Shown piece after piece: positions 6,249 to 8,616 of a stretch of 8,616 nucleotides of DNA. This DNA is from an uncultured Eubacteriales bacterium (GTDB taxonomy: Bacteria; Bacillota; Clostridia; Christensenellales; Christensenellaceae): contig CAJJPW010000084.1 in NCBI GenBank assembly GCA_905193725.1, positions 1 to 8,616 of the forward strand, read 5' to 3'. The translations under genes and the position numbers were made by a program. The notes beneath the pieces are model-generated. The model was not told where the DNA came from and did no database searches. It saw nothing but the letters and a program-made list of their open reading frames with translations. Within the stretch, counting starts at the first letter, position 1. Each line of letters starts with the position of its first letter.

Positions 6249-6773
6249 TTGCATTCCACAGAGCGCAGAGAAAAAATGATCGCCTTGCTACAGGATAGCC
6301 AAGCGCCACAAAGTGCCACTGCAATTGCTAAGGTGTTTGCAGTCAGCCGCCAGGTGGTAGTGGGGGATATCGCATTGCTTCGGGCTGCAGGGCATGATAT
6401 TTTAGCCACGCCCAGAGGGTATATCCTGCAAAGCCACATTAAACCCCAAGGCATTACTCGCACCATCGCCTGCAACCATCACGGAGAGGAAAAGCTCGCT
6501 TTGGAGTTGTTTTCCATTGTGGATAACGGCGGCAAAGTGATTGACGTCACGGTAGAGCATCCTCTCTACGGGCAGATCTCCGCTGAACTTCACCTATCGT
6601 CTCGATATGATGTAGAGCAATTTTTGCAAAAGCTGCATCAATGCCAAGCCACCCCTCTTTCCCAACTCACCCACGGGATTCACCTGCACACCATTCAATG
6701 CCAGGATGAGGAGGCATTTTCCCGCATCCTTTCTGTGCTAGAGAAAAACAATATTCTGCTCAGTAAGGACTGA
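6249..6773 (+). CDS. niaR: Niacin-responsive transcriptional repressor NiaR (HTH_11 + 3H domain)
   Basis: Repressor that senses nicotinic acid and controls NAD biosynthesis and niacin uptake genes (YrxA in B. subtilis). The 174 residues from the TTG start match the family's usual length. A winged helix of the HTH_11 type lies at about 5-60, with recognition segment VSRQVVVGDIALLRAAG. The 3H domain follows: CNHHGEEKLALEL, EHPLYG and LTHGIHLHT, the histidines that name the domain. By comparison with the T. maritima structure as I recall it, the metal ligands would be H78, E86, H145 and H147. All are present. Its stop is only 7 bases before the -35 box of niaX, so read-through into niaX is possible. 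The probable binding site at niaX, and none like it before niaR, suggests niaX is the local target and niaR is not autoregulated. Confidence 0.93.
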   Translation: MHSTERREKMIALLQDSQAPQSATAIAKVFAVSRQVVVGDIALLRAAGHDILATPRGYILQSHIKPQGITRTIACNHHGEEKLALELFSIVDNGGKVIDVTVEHPLYGQISAELHLSSRYDVEQFLQKLHQCQATPLSQLTHGIHLHTIQCQDEEAFSRILSVLEKNNILLSKD

Positions 6774-6780
6774 TTGCGCC

Positions 6781-6809
6781 TTGACATCCGCATGGCCCCA
6801 GCTTATAAT
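6781..6809 (+). promoter_or_regulatory. Consensus niaX promoter
   Basis: TTGACA (6781-6786) and TATAAT (6804-6809) are separated by 17 bases: both boxes are perfect housekeeping consensus. Such a strong promoter, with a palindrome at its start point, is typical of a gene held off by a repressor. Confidence 0.9.
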
Positions 6810-6817
6810 AGGTTCTA

Positions 6818-6839
6818 TACACGTGTCATGACACATATA
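6818..6839 (+). promoter_or_regulatory. Probable NiaR operator at the niaX start point
   Basis: A palindrome with a perfect 12-base core GTGTCATGACAC (6823-6834) extends to 22 bases with two mismatched pairs. It begins about where transcription should start (near 6816) and ends 26 bases before the niaX ATG. Binding here would block polymerase. That NiaR is the binder is inferred from the adjacent niaR gene and the known role of the family in controlling niacin uptake; no second copy is in the window. Confidence 0.75.
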
Positions 6840-6865
6840 ATGTTATTATCGTTGAGGTGTGCGTT

Positions 6866-7420
6866 ATGCAACAAAACCAGAAAGTATACAAGATGATTGT
6901 TTCGGCTCTATTGTGTGCCGTAGGAATTATCATCCCACTGTTCGCCCCTAAGATCTACCTGGGGGTGATGTCGTTTACTCTCGCCAGCCACGTGGCCATT
7001 TTCATCGCCATGTTTATCTCTCCTGCTTCGGCTGTTTTCGTCTCATTGGGCACTACATTGGGCTTTTTATTGACACTGCCCCTGCCAGTAGTAATTCGGG
7101 CATTGAGCCACGTCATTTTTGCAACCATTGGCTCTCTTATCCTCAAGAAAAGGCCTGAAATCCTCAATTCCATTGGAAAGAACGCGGTATTCTGCCTGAG
7201 TATTGCGATCATTCACGGCATCTGCGAATCCCTCGTATCCATTCCATTTTTCTTCAGCGGGCAGATGCAGGGCTCATTCCTGGAGGCAGTCATCGTCACA
7301 GTGGGAGCAGGCACCGTGGTGCATAGCTGCATCGACTATATCATCGCCATTCTCATTTGGCAGCCACTCAAAAAGACATTCCGCCACAATGTAACGCCTA
7401 CGGCATCTGCATCCGCTTAA
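6866..7420 (+). CDS. niaX: Niacin ECF transporter S component NiaX
   Basis: Substrate-binding membrane subunit of an energy-coupling-factor (ECF) vitamin transporter, probably specific for niacin; it works with a shared EcfA/EcfA'/EcfT module not encoded here. The 184 residues are almost all hydrophobic, with about six membrane helices. The first helix holds ALLCA (14-18), matching the AxxxA motif by which S components dock on EcfT. A lysine/histidine-containing C-terminus follows the last helix. The start is ATG at 6866 behind GAGGTG with six bases between; a GTG at 6857 lies inside that site and is rejected. Specificity rests on family resemblance plus the NiaR gene and operator directly upstream. 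Own consensus promoter; terminator at 7572-7598. Confidence 0.85.
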   Translation: MQQNQKVYKMIVSALLCAVGIIIPLFAPKIYLGVMSFTLASHVAIFIAMFISPASAVFVSLGTTLGFLLTLPLPVVIRALSHVIFATIGSLILKKRPEILNSIGKNAVFCLSIAIIHGICESLVSIPFFFSGQMQGSFLEAVIVTVGAGTVVHSCIDYIIAILIWQPLKKTFRHNVTPTASASA

Positions 7421-7571
7421 ATGTTGGGCTGGGTCTCTTGAGAAATCGCCATTTTAAGGTGGCTTAAATCTTCATTACCCCCCACTTATACATTGCGACT
7501 TTTGCGTACAAGCCCTGGTGCGCGCAAGACTCTTCTCTTGCGAATTGCCACTTGTGTATTCATTCAAAATG
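7421..7571. other. 3' untranslated stretch of niaX, no gene seen
   Basis: These 151 bases between the niaX stop and its terminator hold no supported gene on either strand. Two perfect inverted repeats are present: TTTAAG/CTTAAA (7453-7468, loop 4) and CGCAAGA/TCTTGCG (7523-7542, loop 6). Neither is followed by a T run. They would be part of the niaX transcript. Confidence 0.5.
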
Positions 7572-7598
7572 AAAACCCGCGTCAAACGTGGGTTTTTT
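7572..7598 (+). terminator. Rho-independent terminator shared by niaX and maf
   Basis: AAAACCCGCG and CGTGGGTTTT form a 10-pair stem with one G-U pair around loop TCAAA, followed by a run of T to 7598. On the minus strand the same stem (preceded by AAAAAACCC) is followed by TTTTCATTTTG, so it can also stop maf transcription from the other side. It lies between the two convergent genes. Confidence 0.85.
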
Positions 7599-7634
7599 CT
7601 ATACATATGGAGGATCTTCCTAAAACACCAGCCC

Positions 7635-8201
7635 TTATAGATAAGGCCGCAGCATTTGGTACAGTTTATGAACGGGTAAGCCAACCACATTAAAATAACA
7701 CCCTTCAATACCCACAATGAATTTAGATGCGAGTCCTTGAATTCCATACCCTCCGGCCTTATCCATAGGATCTCCTGTAGCCACATACTCTTGTATTTCT
7801 CCCTCACTCATATTGTCAAAGGTCACATCCGTCTTCTCCCAATCCGTCTGGATGCTGCCTTTCTCGGCATCCACCACCGCAAGGCCGGTACACACAGTGT
7901 GGGTTCTCCCCGATAGCTGCCTTAACATATGAGCTGCATCTAGCCTATCCTTTGGTTTTCCCATCGCCTGATTGTCCAGAAATACCATAGTATCTGCACA
8001 AACTAAAATCTCCCTTTCAAATTGGCCAACCATACTCTGCGCCTTTTGTCTGGCCAGGGACATCACAATCTCTCCTGGCGTGGTGGCGCTTGGGTCTGGC
8101 ACTTCTTTAATATGGGGAACGCTTATTTTGAAGTTCTCCACAATATTCCCAAATAGTTCCCTTCTCCTCGGGGAGGCGGAACACAATATAAACTCTCTCA
8201 T
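7635..8201 (-). CDS. maf: Maf-family nucleoside triphosphate pyrophosphatase
   Basis: Hydrolyses non-canonical or pyrimidine nucleoside triphosphates to monophosphates and pyrophosphate; the motif set suggests the dTTP/UTP-type branch. The complete 188 residues show the N-terminal SASPRRRELF (8-17), VCADTMV (67-73) with likely catalytic D70, GKPKD (81-85), LSGRTHTVCTG (96-106) and KAGGYGIQG (148-156), ending YFNVVGLPV. ATG at 8201 has GAGGAA about eight bases upstream. It follows rnfB on the same strand after 102 bases, an arrangement I recall from other Clostridia, where maf lies between rnf and shape genes. Here no shape gene follows; transcription probably ends at the hairpin at 7572-7596. 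In B. subtilis overexpressed Maf blocks septation, but the enzyme activity is the safer call. Confidence 0.93.
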   Translation of the reverse strand: MREFILCSASPRRRELFGNIVENFKISVPHIKEVPDPSATTPGEIVMSLARQKAQSMVGQFEREILVCADTMVFLDNQAMGKPKDRLDAAHMLRQLSGRTHTVCTGLAVVDAEKGSIQTDWEKTDVTFDNMSEGEIQEYVATGDPMDKAGGYGIQGLASKFIVGIEGCYFNVVGLPVHKLYQMLRPYL

Positions 8202-8277
8202 GCTTTAGATTCCTCGCTCTTTCTATTTTAATTTCTTGTTCTACAGGCAATGATAAAAACGCCGCAATCAGCAGCAT
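8107..8277 (-). CDS. Possible 56-codon small ORF upstream of and overlapping maf
   Basis: A frame opens at ATG 8277 and ends in TAA at 8107, inside maf in a different frame. AGGGAG lies six bases before the ATG, a better ribosome binding site than maf's own. The predicted product starts with a hydrophobic stretch, MLLIAAFLSLPV, and then becomes charged (EQEIKIERARNLKHER). About 30 of its residues are encoded over the maf N-terminus, where maf is clearly the constrained frame. It may deliver ribosomes to maf or be chance. I do not recognise it. Confidence 0.25.
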   Translation of the reverse strand: MLLIAAFLSLPVEQEIKIERARNLKHERVYIVFRLPEEKGTIWEYCGELQNKRSPY

Positions 8278-8303
8278 TTTTAGCTCCCTTTATGTTCGCA
8301 AGT

Positions 8304-8616
8304 TTATGCTGTGTGATCTTCCTCGGGTACCACTGACGGACGTTGTGGCGTCTTTTTGGTAGTCAAGATGCAACCTTTCGGGCACTTTTTCACACATATG
8401 CCACAGCTTTTGCACTTCTCGTAATCTATCTGTGCCAAATTATTTTCCACATGTATGGCATCAAAAGGACAATTTTTTTCACATATGCCACAGGCAATGC
8501 ATCCCTTGGAGCATATGTCTTTGACCTCTTTCCCTGGCTGGCAATTCCTACAGGCCACATACACCTTTAATAAATTGTAAAATAAGAACTTTTTGTCCAT
8601 TACCCCAAGCACGGAT
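8304..8616 (-). CDS. rnfB: Electron transport complex subunit RnfB, C-terminal part
   Basis: The C-terminal 103 residues of an RnfB-type iron-sulfur subunit; the frame is open at the right edge, so the start lies outside. RnfB belongs to the membrane Rnf complex, which moves electrons between ferredoxin and NAD and pumps ions. Two 4Fe-4S motifs are visible: CIACGICEKNCPFDAIHVEN (cysteines at visible residues 39, 42, 45 and 49) and CKSCGICVKKCP (68, 71, 74 and 78). Before them comes KVYVACRNCQPGKEVKDIC, which matches the linker of RnfB rather than a free ferredoxin. The tail after the last cluster is short and ends in proline and acidic residues. A stand-alone ferredoxin starting at GTG 8612 or ATG 8600 is the alternative; I see no ribosome binding site for either in the few bases available. 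maf follows on the same strand. Confidence 0.8.
   Translation of the reverse strand, partial: SVLGVMDKKFLFYNLLKVYVACRNCQPGKEVKDICSKGCIACGICEKNCPFDAIHVENNLAQIDYEKCKSCGICVKKCPKGCILTTKKTPQRPSVVPEEDHTA

Noticed and set aside
7475..7807. 110-codon minus-strand frame covering the maf 3' end, the terminator and the niaX 3' UTR
   Set aside because: It runs through the terminator hairpin and through maf in another frame, and shows no family resemblance.
1..8616. Defence system, prophage, transposon, CRISPR array or novel gene cluster
   Set aside because: No transposase, integrase, terminal repeats, repeat-spacer array or group of unknown genes is visible. Nearly every gene belongs to a well-known core family.

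Overview
The window carries ordinary chromosomal genes of an anaerobic, endospore-forming member of the Clostridia (Firmicutes). The evidence is the combination of sporulation sigma factor SigH, a CwlD-type spore-cortex amidase, an RnfB-type electron-transfer subunit, the NiaR/NiaX niacin-salvage pair, AGGAGG-like ribosome binding sites and a mid-range base composition. I cannot name genus or species. There are ten supported genes plus the ends of two more (sigH at the left edge, rnfB at the right). I see no mobile element, CRISPR array, tRNA or rRNA.

Layout. (1) Positions 1-2738, minus strand: an information-processing cluster read as mrnC -> thyX -> rlmB -> sigH. It starts from an extended -10 promoter just upstream of mrnC and runs off the left edge inside sigH. 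MrnC matures 23S rRNA, RlmB methylates it, ThyX makes dTMP and SigH starts sporulation. (2) Positions 2795-6137, minus strand: a tight four-gene unit read as cyclase-family hydrolase -> TIGR01906/DUF1461 membrane protein -> tsaD -> cwlD. A near-consensus promoter (TTGAAA-17-TATAAT) drives it, and a hairpin after cwlD probably ends it. (3) Positions 6192-7598, plus strand: the niacin module, niaR then niaX. niaX has a fully consensus promoter (TTGACA-17-TATAAT) with a strong palindrome at its expected start point, the probable NiaR operator. A rho-independent terminator lies downstream and looks bidirectional. (4) Positions 7635-8616, minus strand: rnfB (C-terminal part only) -> maf, convergent with niaX.

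Four start codons differ from the longest open frame. thyX probably starts at a GTG that overlaps the mrnC stop. niaR starts at a TTG behind a strong GGGAGG site. niaX starts at the ATG behind GAGGTG. The cyclase gene starts downstream of its own promoter, 31 codons inside the longest frame.

I found no convincing new multi-gene system. The best leads are the niaX promoter-operator, a formamidase-like hydrolase beside niacin control genes, two tiny unannotated frames with good ribosome binding sites (between rlmB and sigH, and between rnfB and maf), and an unexplained membrane protein coupled to tsaD.
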